Shown: piece after piece, positions 43,103-53,300 of the stretch
How positions within the stretch are numbered: the stretch's first letter is position 1
Layout of the letters: the number at the start of each line of letters is the position of its first letter
Origin: an uncultured Lachnospiraceae bacterium
GTDB taxonomy: Bacteria > Bacillota > Clostridia > Lachnospirales > Lachnospiraceae
DNA: 64,000 nucleotides
Reading direction: 5' to 3'
NCBI GenBank assembly: GCA_946414885.1
Contig: CAMKQH010000014.1
Span: forward strand, 39,924 to 103,923
Notes under the pieces: model-generated
Told to the model about the DNA's origin: nothing
The model's database searches: none
What the model saw: the letters and a program-made list of their open reading frames with translations, nothing else
Program-made: the position numbers and the translations under genes

Positions 43103-43357
43103 TTATTTGCCGCTCAGAAAATGCTCAATCCCCTTTACGGCTACCTGCTCGTCATCACCGTCAGCCGATACCTCCAACGTTTCTCCGTTGTCCAGTGCAA
43201 GCGTCATCATTCCCATGATGCTCTTTGCATTTACGCGGCGATCCTTGGACTGGATATAGATCTTGCTGTCGTACTTGCTGGCTTCCTGTACCAGAAGTGC
43301 GATCGGTCTAGCTTCCAACCCATGTTCAAGATTTACCAGGATGTCCTTTACTACCAT
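43103..43357 (-). CDS. crh: Crh-like HPr paralogue with Glu15
   Basis: This 84-residue HPr-fold protein starts at MVVKDILVNLEHG; AGGAGCTGTAAC precedes this ATG, while an upstream extension to 43381 has no support. The sugar-PTS histidine is replaced: EHGLEARPI puts Glu at position 15, where HPr has His and Bacillus Crh has Gln. Ser46 is kept in NAKSIMGMM, the site used by HPr kinase. It can therefore not carry PTS phosphate but may still be phosphorylated by the HprK encoded 4 kb upstream and act as a CcpA co-regulator. Its position after rapZ-whiA matches that of crh in Bacillus. Confidence 0.85.
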   Translation of the reverse strand: MVVKDILVNLEHGLEARPIALLVQEASKYDSKIYIQSKDRRVNAKSIMGMMTLALDNGETLEVSADGDDEQVAVKGIEHFLSGK

Positions 43358-43392
43358 GTTACAGCTCCTTTCAAAACACAAACCAAAAAGTT

Positions 43393-44259
43393 CTAATTTC
43401 TGACTGACTCTGCAAGCTCACTGAGTTTGCGTAGCCTGTGGTTCACGCCGGATTTTCCAACGGGCGGATCCAAAAGCTGCCCAAGATCTTTCAGCGGTGC
43501 ATCCGGATTCTCCAATCTCACCTGCGCCATCTCTTGCAATTGCGCCGGCAATCTTGACAATCCGTAATGATCTCTCAGGAATTCGATGTCACTGATCTGT
43601 CTCGAGGATGCGCTCACGGTCTTGTTAATGTTTGCCGTCTCACAGTTCACCCTTCTGTTGATGGAATTTCTCATCTCCTTCAAAATCCGCAGATTCTCCA
43701 GATTCATCAGGGAGACGTGCGCCTCCATCACGTTGAGCAGATCTACAATTCCCGCTCCTTCTTTCAAATAGACAACGTGATACTTCTTTCGAAGCACGAT
43801 CTTCGCCGGTACGTCAAATCCCAACATCACGGCCTGCAATTGCTCCGCCTTGGCCTCTGTAGGACACACAAATTCCAAATGATATGCCTTACTCGGGTCG
43901 CTGATGGAACCTACGCTCAGGAATGCCCCGCGCAAGAATGCCCTTTGACAACAGGCATTTTTCAAGAGCAGCGCGCTCACGGTTTCCTCCGGATCACCAA
44001 TCTTTTGAAAGAGAGAAAGCATTTGTTCTTCACCGATCCAGTTGTCCGTTTCTATATTAAATGTTTTTTTCAGTAATGTAAAGCATTTTCTTACAATCAT
44101 TTCATTTTCCGTCTGAAGCCCTATGGCATAACGCCCGTCCGCGTCCCTGCCAAACTCTCCGCAAAAATGAAGGATTGCCGCCAGCTCTGCCAGCTGGCAA
44201 TGCCTTGCGGGACTGATGCGCCCGCATAATTCCTGCTTTACTTCGCTTGAAAACGACAT
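43393..44259 (-). CDS. whiA: WhiA, DNA-binding regulator
   Basis: This 288-residue protein has an N-terminal LAGLIDADG-homing-endonuclease-like domain (SFSSEVKQELCGR, then CFTLLKKTFNI; catalytic residues are degenerate in the family). Its C-terminal helix-turn-helix includes LKDLGQLLDPPVGKSGVNHR. WhiA influences cell division and chromosome segregation genes in Gram-positive bacteria. GAGGTAACGGA precedes the ATG. It lies 17 bases after rapZ and 35 before the HPr-like gene. Confidence 0.95.
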   Translation of the reverse strand: MSFSSEVKQELCGRISPARHCQLAELAAILHFCGEFGRDADGRYAIGLQTENEMIVRKCFTLLKKTFNIETDNWIGEEQMLSLFQKIGDPEETVSALLLKNACCQRAFLRGAFLSVGSISDPSKAYHLEFVCPTEAKAEQLQAVMLGFDVPAKIVLRKKYHVVYLKEGAGIVDLLNVMEAHVSLMNLENLRILKEMRNSINRRVNCETANINKTVSASSRQISDIEFLRDHYGLSRLPAQLQEMAQVRLENPDAPLKDLGQLLDPPVGKSGVNHRLRKLSELAESVRN

Positions 44260-44276
44260 TCCGTTACCTCACGTCA

Positions 44277-45143
44277 TTATCCACGTTTATTATAAATATC
44301 CCTGTGATCAAGCTTGATCCCATACTCGCCCTTGTCTTTCAGCCGGTCATACAGGGCATTCGCCAGGGTCACGCTCCTGTGCCTGCCTCCCGTACATCCG
44401 ATGGCTATGACAAGACGGTACTTTCCTTCCTTGACATAATTGGGGATTAGGAACTGTACCATGTCCGTCAGCTTGTCCAGAAACTCTCCGGATTCCGGAT
44501 GACTCATCACGAAATCCTGTATTTCCTTGTCATTTCCCGTCTTACTCCTCAGCCCGTCTATGTAATACGGGTTCGGCAGGAATCGTACGTCAAACACGAG
44601 GTCGGCGTCATTGGGAATGCCATACTTAAAACCAAAGGAGGTTACGGTCACCATCAGACTGTTGTATGTCTCATTCTGGACAAAGATGCGGTCAAGCTCT
44701 GCCTTCAGTTCCCTGGTCAGCAGATTTGAGGTATCCAGCACGTAATCCGCATCCTTCCGGAGATCCTCCAGGATCTCCCTCTCCTTGGCAACGCCATCCT
44801 CCACGCGGCCATAGGGTGCCAGGGGATGCAGCCTCCTTGTCTCCTTATAGCGATTGATCAGGCTGTTGTCATCACTGTCGAGGAAGAGGATTTCCAGCGG
44901 AACGCCCTTTTCCTTCAAGGATTTCAGGATCTCATGGGCCTCCTCAAAGTGAAGGTCGGCACGCACGTCCAGCCCAAGAACCATCTTGTCAATTTCATTT
45001 TCCGGCATTGCGATAAGTTCCACGAACTTTTCCACCAAAGTCAGCGGAATATTATCCACGCAATAAAATCCTGCATCCTCAAGCATTTTTAAGGCAGTCG
45101 TTTTACCGCTGCCACTCATGCCAGTCACAATAATGAGTCTCAC
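44277..45143 (-). CDS. rapZ: RapZ/YvcJ nucleotide-binding adaptor
   Basis: This 288-residue protein has Walker A GMSGSGKTT at residues 8-16, Walker B-like MVLGLDVRAD, LFLDSDDNSLINRYKETRR, and the C-terminal domain with GCTGGRHRSV. In E. coli it adapts small RNAs to RNase E; in Firmicutes it is a GTP/ATP-binding protein with less clear function. It starts at a GTG after GAGGAGGTGATCGC. It is followed directly by whiA; the glmR (yvcK) gene that lies between them in Bacillus is absent here. Confidence 0.96.
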   Translation of the reverse strand: MRLIIVTGMSGSGKTTALKMLEDAGFYCVDNIPLTLVEKFVELIAMPENEIDKMVLGLDVRADLHFEEAHEILKSLKEKGVPLEILFLDSDDNSLINRYKETRRLHPLAPYGRVEDGVAKEREILEDLRKDADYVLDTSNLLTRELKAELDRIFVQNETYNSLMVTVTSFGFKYGIPNDADLVFDVRFLPNPYYIDGLRSKTGNDKEIQDFVMSHPESGEFLDKLTDMVQFLIPNYVKEGKYRLVIAIGCTGGRHRSVTLANALYDRLKDKGEYGIKLDHRDIYNKRG

Positions 45144-45224
45144 GCGATCACCTCCTCAAACCTCAGGGCTGGTCAAGACGCGCCCCAAGCTTCCAAGAAT
45201 GTCATAAACTCCAAAAATTATGCA

Positions 45225-46145
45225 TTAAAAATCTCCAAGGAAAATCACTTCCGGTTCCAGCTCCACGTCAAAAGCTTCCGTGACGGTCGCCTGAACGTGG
45301 CGGATCAGCTTCATCACGTCGGCCGCGGTGGTAATGCCAGGCTGCACGTTGACCACAAAACCGCAATGCTTCTCCGAAACCATTGCGCCTCCAACGGCAT
45401 ATCCCCGAAGGCCAGCGTCCTGAATGAGCTTGCCCGCGAAATGCCCCTCCGGGCGCTTGAACGTGCTGCCGGCGCTGGGATATTCCAGTGGTTGCTTTTC
45501 CCGGCGCTGCGCCGCGAGAGAATCCATCGTCGCCTTGATCTGCGCGGGATCTCCCTCCGAAAGCTCCATCTCCACCTCCGTCACCACGTAATCCTTTCCC
45601 TTGATGCTGCTGGTGCGGTATCCAAATTCCATGGTCTCATTGTCCAGATTCCAAAACTCACCGTCACTGCTGAGGACCTCGACGTTCCTCACCACCTGCC
45701 GCATTTCTCCGCCGTAAGCACCGGCATTCATGATCACGCCGCCGCCAATGGTTCCCGGAATGCCGGAGGCAAACTCCAAGCCCGTCAGCCCGTTCTCCAT
45801 GGCAGCCCTGGCAACCTGCGCCATGGTGGCGCCGGCCTGTGCGATGATGCGTTTTCCTTCCACGCGGACCTGGTTCATGCCGGATTGCACCTTCAAAACC
45901 ACGCCGCGAAATCCCTTGTCGCTCACCAAAAGATTGCTTCCGTTCCCCATGATGAACGTGGGCATGCCCGTCAACCTCAAATATTTGCAGATCTTTTTTA
46001 ACTCTTCCTTATCGCGGACGTCCAAAAGACAATCTGCCGGACCTCCCACGCGAAAGGTCGTATGGTTACTCATAGGCTCTCCAAGATGAATGTTTTCCTC
46101 ATTTGTATAGCCCTTTAACGTCTGAATCACAGTCTCACTAACCAT
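45225..46145 (-). CDS. murB: UDP-N-acetylenolpyruvoylglucosamine reductase MurB
   Basis: This 306-residue flavoenzyme makes UDP-MurNAc, the substrate later used by MurC at 33035. The FAD-binding part has FIMGNGSNLLVSDKGFRG and SGIPGTIGGGVIMNAGAYGG, and EFGYRTSSIKG follows. The catalytic Ser is in YPSAGSTFKRP, and the C-terminal Glu in ELEPEVIFLGDF. The sequence is of the Bacillus type. It sits between glucokinase and rapZ with short gaps (59 and 81 bases), so it is probably in the same transcript. Confidence 0.96.
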   Translation of the reverse strand: MVSETVIQTLKGYTNEENIHLGEPMSNHTTFRVGGPADCLLDVRDKEELKKICKYLRLTGMPTFIMGNGSNLLVSDKGFRGVVLKVQSGMNQVRVEGKRIIAQAGATMAQVARAAMENGLTGLEFASGIPGTIGGGVIMNAGAYGGEMRQVVRNVEVLSSDGEFWNLDNETMEFGYRTSSIKGKDYVVTEVEMELSEGDPAQIKATMDSLAAQRREKQPLEYPSAGSTFKRPEGHFAGKLIQDAGLRGYAVGGAMVSEKHCGFVVNVQPGITTAADVMKLIRHVQATVTEAFDVELEPEVIFLGDF

Positions 46146-46204
46146 GCTGCCAACCTTTCTGCATCAAATCCGTCTCATCATGAAACGTCCCGTCTGTTAC
46201 AAGC

Positions 46205-47137
46205 TTACTTTAAGATCAATGCCGCCGCGCCAAAGATTCCGGCGTCATTTCCCAGCGTTGCAAGCTTAAACTCTGCCTTGCCACAGGGATAAAATACGTA
46301 CTTTGCAAACGCAGGCTTTACGTACGAAAGCAGGATCTCCCCCGCCTTAGATACGCCGCCGCCAATTACGAACACCTCGGGATTTACGACGGCCGCAACT
46401 GCCGCAAGGCCCTTGCCAAGATAATCCCCAAACTGCTCTGCGATCTCGATCGCCACTGCGTCCCCGGCCTTTACCGCGTCAAACACGGTCTTTGCGGAAA
46501 CCTCGCCGCCGCGGAGCGCGCTCGGCGCGTCATCCTTGGCAAGTCTTCTGTTTGCAAGCCGCACAATGCCGGTTGCGGAAGCATATTGCTCAAGGCAGCC
46601 CTTCTTCTTGCAGCCGCAGCTCTCCGTCTCATTGTCCTCCAGGTGAATGTGACCGATCTCTCCGCCCGCGCCGGTTGCGCCGGTCAGGATCTTCCCGTTC
46701 ACGATGATGCCGCCGCCAACGCCGGTTCCCAGCGTCACGGCTACCATGTTGGAATAGCCCTTGCCGCCGCCCTGCCACATCTCTCCAAGTGCAGCAACGT
46801 TCGCGTCATTATTGGCCTTCACGGGCACGTCGATAAACTTGTGCAGGATCTCCGGGATGTTGAGCACGCCCCATCCCAGGTTCACTGCGCCGCCCACCAT
46901 GGTGCCTTCCTCATCCACGGCTCCGGGGGCACCAACGCCAATGCCCTTCACCTGATCAGCGGTGATGCCCTTTTCCTCCATCTTGGAAAGGATGGCCTTT
47001 GCCACGTCAGGCAAAATTGCCTCGCCGCCGTTTTCCTTTCTTGTGGGAATCTCCCACTTATCCAGCACGTTGGCATTCTGGTCAAACAATCCCATTTTTA
47101 CGGTCGTACCGCCAATATCCACTCCAAAAGCGTACAT
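46205..47137 (-). CDS. glcK: ROK-family glucokinase
   Basis: This 310-residue enzyme phosphorylates glucose with ATP. The phosphate loop DIGGTTVKMGLFDQ lies near residue 7, and GVGAPGAVDEEG and NDANVAALGE (catalytic Asp) follow. VTLGTGVGGGIIVNG binds sugar, IGHIHLE supplies zinc His, and the zinc-cluster CGCKKKGCLEQYAS is present. No N-terminal helix-turn-helix is present, so it is an enzyme and not a ROK repressor. Its place between hprK and murB agrees with intracellular glucose feeding both glycolysis and cell-wall synthesis. Confidence 0.95.
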   Translation of the reverse strand: MYAFGVDIGGTTVKMGLFDQNANVLDKWEIPTRKENGGEAILPDVAKAILSKMEEKGITADQVKGIGVGAPGAVDEEGTMVGGAVNLGWGVLNIPEILHKFIDVPVKANNDANVAALGEMWQGGGKGYSNMVAVTLGTGVGGGIIVNGKILTGATGAGGEIGHIHLEDNETESCGCKKKGCLEQYASATGIVRLANRRLAKDDAPSALRGGEVSAKTVFDAVKAGDAVAIEIAEQFGDYLGKGLAAVAAVVNPEVFVIGGGVSKAGEILLSYVKPAFAKYVFYPCGKAEFKLATLGNDAGIFGAAALILK

Positions 47138-47192
47138 CTTTTCTCTCCTTCATCCTTTCACTTCACAATGATTTATTTTGCCTGCCTGCGGA

Positions 47193-48158
47193 TTATTCCC
47201 CGTTCTCAAAAAAATCCTCGTCCTCTTCATCGCGGCGCTTCGCCAGAGACTGCTGCACTCTTGCATAAAGCTCCTGTGCCGCATTGTAACCCATCTTCTT
47301 CTGACGATGATTTACGGCAGCTGACTCACAGATGACCGCAAGATTCCGTCCGGGACGGATCGGAATGTTGTGGCAGACCACCTTATTTCCAAGATATTCC
47401 GTATAATTCTCTTCCAGTCCAAGACGATCGTAATCCTTATCCTTATCCCAATCCTCCAAGCGGATCACGAGGTCAATGCTCTGCGTATCCTTTACGGAGG
47501 AAGCACCGAAGAGTGCCTTCACGTCCACAATGCCAATGCCGCGAAGCTCGATAAAATGCTTCGTGATGTCCGGTGCGGAACCGATGAGCGTGTCGTCGCT
47601 GACCTTCCGGAGCTCCACCACGTCATCCGTCACGAGACGGTGACCGCGCTTAATCAGCTCCAGCGCCGCCTCAGACTTACCGATGCCGCTCTCACCCGTG
47701 ATCAGCACGCCCTCGCCATATACGTCCACCAGAACGCCGTGCACGGAAATGCAGGGCGCCAGCTTCACGTTCAGCCAGCGGATGATCTCCGCCATAAACG
47801 CGGAAGTCGATTTCTTCGTCACAAACACGGGAATCTTATGCTTATTCGCCATTTCCAGGAAGATTTCATCCGGCTGCAGCTCCCTGCAGAACACGACGGC
47901 GGGAATGGTCTCATAGCTCAGGAGCTGGTCATAAACCTCTCGTTTGCGCTCGTCAGACAATCCTCCCATGTAAGAATATTCCACAAATCCAATGACCTGA
48001 AGTCGCGCCGCGTCAAAATGCTCGAAATATCCGGTCATCTGCAATGCCGGTCTGTTGATGTCCGGCTGCGTCACCTTAATTCTTCGTACGTCGATCTCCG
48101 GCGTAACGTTTTCCAGTTTCATTTTCTCGATCACGCGAGTTAAACTTACGCTTGCCAT
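47193..48158 (-). CDS. hprK: HPr kinase/phosphorylase
   Basis: This 321-residue protein begins at MASVSLTRVIEKM, where GGGAGAAATGACT precedes the ATG; an earlier in-frame ATG at 48173 is less likely. Walker A GESGIGKSEAALEL lies near 156, catalytic His is in RGHRLVTDD, and the family signature IELRGIGIVDVKALFG and the C-terminal IPIRPGRNLAVI follow. It phosphorylates and dephosphorylates Ser46 of HPr and Crh according to glycolytic metabolites and so controls catabolite repression. A likely target is the HPr-like protein at 43103. Confidence 0.97.
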   Translation of the reverse strand: MASVSLTRVIEKMKLENVTPEIDVRRIKVTQPDINRPALQMTGYFEHFDAARLQVIGFVEYSYMGGLSDERKREVYDQLLSYETIPAVVFCRELQPDEIFLEMANKHKIPVFVTKKSTSAFMAEIIRWLNVKLAPCISVHGVLVDVYGEGVLITGESGIGKSEAALELIKRGHRLVTDDVVELRKVSDDTLIGSAPDITKHFIELRGIGIVDVKALFGASSVKDTQSIDLVIRLEDWDKDKDYDRLGLEENYTEYLGNKVVCHNIPIRPGRNLAVICESAAVNHRQKKMGYNAAQELYARVQQSLAKRRDEEDEDFFENGE

Positions 48159-48266
48159 AGTCATTTCTCCCATCTTTTTGTGATGCGGACCGCTCCGGTG
48201 CCGAGCCTCTCTCTTAATCCCGCCTGCCTTCGAAATCCGCTGACAAAAGCCTTATATTTAATCGTA

Positions 48267-50198
48267 TCACGTTCTCTGAAAATAGGCTAGTATTTCCTTT
48301 GCCACTTTTTCATTTAATTCAGGAATCTCCAGCAACTGCTCCAACGTGGCATTCTTGATCTCCTCAAGGCTCCCGAACTTGCGCATCAGTGCCTTTCTTC
48401 TCGAAGGCCCGACGCCCGGGATCTCCTCAAGCACCGAACGCACCTGCGTTTTCCCGCGGAGCGACCTGTGATACTCGATCGCGAAACGGTGCGCCTCGTC
48501 CTGCACCCTGGTGATCAGCTTAAACCCTTCCGAACGCACGTCGATAGGCATCTCCACGTTATTAAAATACAACCCTCTCGTATGATGATTGTCATCTTTC
48601 ACCATGCCGCAGACCGGAACGTTAACCCCCAGCTCCTTTAGCACCTCCAGCGCGACGTTGACCTGCCCGCGTCCGCCGTCCATCATGAGAAGATCCGGAA
48701 ATTTCGTAAAGCTTCCCAGCTTTTCATCCATGCCCTTTTTCCTAAGTTCCTCCGCTTCCTCAAGGCCATGCGTAAAGCGCCTGGTCAGCGCCTCCCTCAT
48801 GCAAGCGTAATCATCCGGCCCAGCCACGGTCTTGATCCGGAATTTCCTGTAATCACTGGGCTTCGGCTTTCCCTTCTCAAACACCACCATGGATGCCACG
48901 TTCTCAAACCCGTTGGTGTTCGAGATGTCGAAGGCCTCCATCCGCTCTATGCCGGAGAGTCCAAGGATCCCTGCAATCTCCTTCACGGCACCGATCGTCC
49001 GTCCTTCCTCACGCTTTAAGTGCTCGCGGTCCTGATCTAAGATCAGCTTCGCATTCTGCGCCGCAAGCTCCACGAGCTTTTCCTTGCTTCCGATCTTCGG
49101 CACGCGAAGATATACCCTTCCGCCTTTTCGTCCCGTCAGCCACTGCTCGATCAGCTCCAGATCCTCCACCTCATACTGTATCATGATCTCCCGCGGGATA
49201 AATGGCGTCCCGGCATAAAACTGCTGCAGGAATTGGCGCAGCGTCTCAGCCTTAACCTTCCGCCTCGCCTCTTGAAACTTGGCGTATTCCTCTTCTTCCC
49301 CCACGTCAAACAGCTCCTCGCCGGGCAATTCCGACACATGTGTCATGTAGTAATGTTCCCGGCCGATCAGCTTGCCGTCGCGCACGAAGAACACCTGCAC
49401 CACGGCCTCATTCCCCTCCTGATGCAAGGCGATGACGTCCTTGTCCTCTCCGCCGGAATCCGTGATCTTTTGCTTTTGCGCAACGGACTTCACGTTATTG
49501 TACAGATCCCGGTATCTCGCCGCCTCTTCAAATTCCAGTTCTTCAGCGGCCTTTTTCATCTTCTGCTCCAGGTCTTTCAAGATCGGCGCGTAATTGCCAT
49601 TCAAAAACTCCAGCGCTCCGTTCACCTGGACGCGATACGCCTTCTCATCCACGTATCCCTGGCAAGGCGCTAGGCACTGCTTAATGTGGTGATTCAGACA
49701 CGGCCTCTCCGCTCCGATATCCTTCGGCAAGTTCTTATTACAGGTCCGGAGCTGATAAAGCTTATTCAAAAGATCGATGGTATCCTTTACCGCTGCCGCG
49801 CTGGTATAGGGTCCAAAATATTTGGACTTATCCTTCTTCATGCTGCGCGAGAACAGGATCCGCGGGAACGGCTCTCCCAGCGTCACCTTTACGTACGGAT
49901 AAGTTTTGTCGTCCTTAAGGAGCGTATTGTATTTCGGGGAATGTTCCTTGATCAGGTTATTCTCCAGCACCAGCGCCTCTAACTCTGAGTCCGTCACAAT
50001 GTATTCAAACCTTGCGATCAGCGACACCATCTTGTCGATGGCCGGTCCCCGCCCGATATTCTCACGAAAATAAGACCGCACCCTGTTGTGGAGATTTTTT
50101 GCCTTCCCCACGTACAGAATCCCGTCTGCCTTATCACGCATCACGTACACTCCCGGCTTTTTCGGGAGCTTCTTTAACTCTTCCTCAATCTGAAACAC
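48267..50198 (-). CDS. uvrC: excinuclease ABC subunit C
   Basis: This 643-residue nuclease makes both incisions in nucleotide excision repair. The N-terminal GIY-YIG domain reads [24 protein letters not shown] motif (about 205-240, [20 protein letters not shown]) and the RNase H-like nuclease (FDISNTNG near 405, [14 protein letters not shown]) follow. Two C-terminal helix-hairpin-helix motifs include [17 protein letters not shown]. It starts at GTG after GGGGAAGGTGCC. It is the first gene of the cluster running to the HPr-like gene. Confidence 0.97.
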   Translation of the reverse strand: MFQIEEELKKLPKKPGVYVMRDKADGILYVGKAKNLHNRVRSYFRENIGRGPAIDKMVSLIARFEYIVTDSELEALVLENNLIKEHSPKYNTLLKDDKTYPYVKVTLGEPFPRILFSRSMKKDKSKYFGPYTSAAAVKDTIDLLNKLYQLRTCNKNLPKDIGAERPCLNHHIKQCLAPCQGYVDEKAYRVQVNGALEFLNGNYAPILKDLEQKMKKAAEELEFEEAARYRDLYNNVKSVAQKQKITDSGGEDKDVIALHQEGNEAVVQVFFVRDGKLIGREHYYMTHVSELPGEELFDVGEEEEYAKFQEARRKVKAETLRQFLQQFYAGTPFIPREIMIQYEVEDLELIEQWLTGRKGGRVYLRVPKIGSKEKLVELAAQNAKLILDQDREHLKREEGRTIGAVKEIAGILGLSGIERMEAFDISNTNGFENVASMVVFEKGKPKPSDYRKFRIKTVAGPDDYACMREALTRRFTHGLEEAEELRKKGMDEKLGSFTKFPDLLMMDGGRGQVNVALEVLKELGVNVPVCGMVKDDNHHTRGLYFNNVEMPIDVRSEGFKLITRVQDEAHRFAIEYHRSLRGKTQVRSVLEEIPGVGPSRRKALMRKFGSLEEIKNATLEQLLEIPELNEKVAKEILAYFQRT

Positions 50199-50291
50199 GG
50201 CACCTTCCCCGCTTCAGTTTTACTTTGTCTGTTCCTATGCCAAATTATAGTATAACCCATACGATGAGCACAAGAACTTTCTAAAAAAATA

Positions 50292-50329
50292 GGTCACGGG
50301 GACGTGTCTACTGACACGTTCCCATGACC
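50292..50329 (-). terminator. 17-bp hairpin terminator after the giant secreted gene
   Basis: GGTCACGGGGACGTGTC (50292-50308) pairs with GACACGTTCCCATGACC (50313-50329) around TACT with two mismatches. The minus strand continues TATTTTTTT. It lies 13 bases after the stop at 50343. The plus-strand 5' part is repeated at 38139. Confidence 0.9.
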
Positions 50330-50342
50330 AAATCATGCTATT

Positions 50343-53300
50343 TTATTTAATTGGTTCTGCAAATGTTGCGGCAGAATCGCCGTAACGCATCATCGCGTCA
50401 AGCAACAGGCCAAGGCTCTCGTAGCCCTCCCTGCCCGTCATGGAATAGACGTAGGACTCAATGCTGTAGCGGAAGGTGTTGCTGACCTTCTCACTGCCCT
50501 TCATCACCGTTGCGTAGACCGTCTTTCTCATCTGGGCCGCGTTCAGGTAGTCAAAGGTTACGTAATATCGGCCGTTTCCGTCGATCAGACTTGCGTCCGC
50601 CGGGTACTCGCCGAGAACGTTGGCTCCCGCCTCATCCTCCGTTACCACCACGCGAAGGCCCGTAAGGTCGTCCGCCTCATACTTAAACTGCACGTCGACC
50701 GCCGCCTCAAGGAACAGCGCCGCCGTTTCAATGCTTGCAAGCGGGTTTTCCACCGTTGCACAGTTCTTTTTCCTGACTGACGCGTAGTTCATCGCAGCGG
50801 TTACGTCCGTTCCCATTGCGCGCTGTTCGTCCGACAGGAAGCTGCTGACGAGATTGTCCGTCTTGTAGCCTGAGTAAAGCTGCGCCGCTTCGCCGTAGAG
50901 CAGGATGTCAACGAGAAGCCTTCTAAGCATCGCATAGTCATCCGTCTGGTAATTCACGTTGTTCAGCATGTTTTTGCAGTAGGACTTTACAGAATACGTA
51001 AGCGCCGCGCCGAGAACCTCGCGCCCCTCCTCGTTCAGCGCGTGCGGCACTGCCGTCACCTCGTCCCCCATCATGTGCGGTGCCACGCGGTACGTAAAGA
51101 TCCAGAGGTCTCCGTCTTCCCTGTAGCTTGAGATCTTCCCCGCCACGCCGTTTTGCGTCACGAGAAGGCAGGGACTCCGGTATCCCTCAAACGCCGCCTT
51201 CGGCACCTTAAAGTCAATGGCGATGGTGTCGTAAAGCGTCAGGGACTTCTTCGCAACCCGCAGGTTTTCGTCGGTGACGGCGCCCAGAAGCGTTACCTTT
51301 CTCTTTCTGGCATTCAGCGAGCTTTCCTGCGTCTCGCCGTCCTTGTTCACCGCGTACACAAGGTAACCGTAGGTTATGCCCTCCTGCACGTCCTCGTCCA
51401 GGTACGTGGTTTCGGTAAGCCCGGAAACCAGCTCCGTAAAGTCATTCGTTCCCCAGAAGTTCGGCGGCGTTTCCGCGCTGACCTTTGCGATGCGGTAACT
51501 CTTCGCGCCGCCGCACTCGTCCCAACTGATCCGAAAGGCCTTTCCCTCTTGCGTGACCGTCACGTTCTTCGGCTGCAGGGGCCCGGCTGCCTGGGCGATA
51601 ACTGCCTGCGAATACGTGGGCTTTCCCTGATCATACTTTTCGCGCCCCGTTGGCCAAAACTGGTTGCCCTTCCGGTATCCCCTGTCAGTGCAGACTACGG
51701 CGTACTTATAAGCTTTCCCCGCCGTAACTTCATTGTCGTAATACTGATAGCCCGTAACGCTTTCGTCATATTTCTGTGCGTTCACGACGTTCCAAACGCC
51801 GTCGCCCTCCTCGCGGTACAGGATAAAATGGGATTCCGGATAATCCTTCAACAGCTCCGGCGCGCCCCAGGTAACCAGGATGGCCGTTTCCCCCGTTTTG
51901 TAACCGTAATTAACTACCCCAACGCTTTTCACCTGTGGGGCCTGCGTCACTTCAATGACATAGTATCCCGTTTTGGACGGATCCGCCTTGGACCTGGCCA
52001 CGATGGTGATGGATTCCGCTGTTTCGTTTTGCCCCAGCTGAATCCCCAGAAGGTTTATACCTTGCCAACAATTCGGTTCACAAGACGTGGTGATCTCGTC
52101 GGTGTTTCCAATACACGTGAATTCAGCCTCCTGCTTTGAATCGCCGGCCAGAACCCACGGATCTGAAGACTCGTACACTCTCCACACAAAGTTATAGTGC
52201 CGTCCGGGGAAGAACCGGTCCACGTTATCGGCGGGGAACAGTTCTATAAAGGTTTCCGTATCGGGGTCAGGCACGTATGGCTCAAAACCGCTCACGGAAA
52301 ACCGTGCCCAGGTAGGATCATAATGCGACTGCCCTTCCCTGAGCGCCGCGACGGTTTCCCCGTTTACGTTCAGCACGCGGCAGGTTGCATCGTCCGTAAA
52401 CTCATAACCGTCCGCCAGGGTGATTGTAACGTAAACGTTCCACTTTTCGTTTGGTCCAAACACGTGATCCGTCACCTGCGTGCCCGAGCCTTCCGGGTAC
52501 CAGCTGACCGTTGCCGACGCGTGCGGGTTCTTCTTGCCCTGGGAATTCAGAACGTTTGCGGTCATGAAGTCCTTTACGTTGGCACCAAGCACCGCATTCT
52601 TTAGGTTTTCGATCTCGACGCAAACGTAATTTACCTTCTGGTCAATGCGTATCTCAGCCCTGGCGGATTCTGCCAGCTGGCCGTTTCCTTCCGCCACGCA
52701 GTATACCTTTTTCCCGTCAAGCCCTTCCTTGATGCCCGTTAGGGTAAACGACGTCCCTCCGGCTCCGTTTGGCGCGTAATTGTAGGACGACCCGCTGGCC
52801 CATCCCTTTTCCACCGCGGAAACCGGATTTCCGTTCTCATCCTCCACGTACCAGTGATATCCGGTTGCGTTTTCGGCACAGGCGATAAACGTAACGCCTT
52901 CGCCTTCCCTGCATGTTTTGTCCTGCGGATGCATCACGAAGCGCAGCTTGTTCTTGTCCTCGATGACAATGGTTCCCTCCAGTTTCTGCACGGAGAGGTC
53001 CGTCACCACCTCGTCGTTCAGCACGACCCTTGAATTAGGATTAATAAAACTGCCAAGTTCAAATAAGCGGGAGTTAAATACTTTTTCAATGGTGCATTCC
53101 CTTAAGTCGATCGTGCCATATCCAAGGGTCATTCCGTTAAACCAGCCGCCGTAAACGGTAAGCTTGGGAGTGAACTGCGTTTTGTTTAAGCCAACGTTAA
53201 CGCTGGTTGATGCGCCAGATTCAAATCTTCCGCCGTATATTTCCACGGTCACGTCGCCGTCCGCCATGCCAATGATTCCATGTGTGTTTTTAAGCGTTCC

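Noticed and set aside
46205..47137. ROK-family repressor
   Set aside because: There is no N-terminal helix-turn-helix; the sequence starts directly with the kinase phosphate loop.
51153..52139. 328-codon plus-strand open frame
   Set aside because: Antisense to the giant secreted protein A gene, with no ribosome site or domain.
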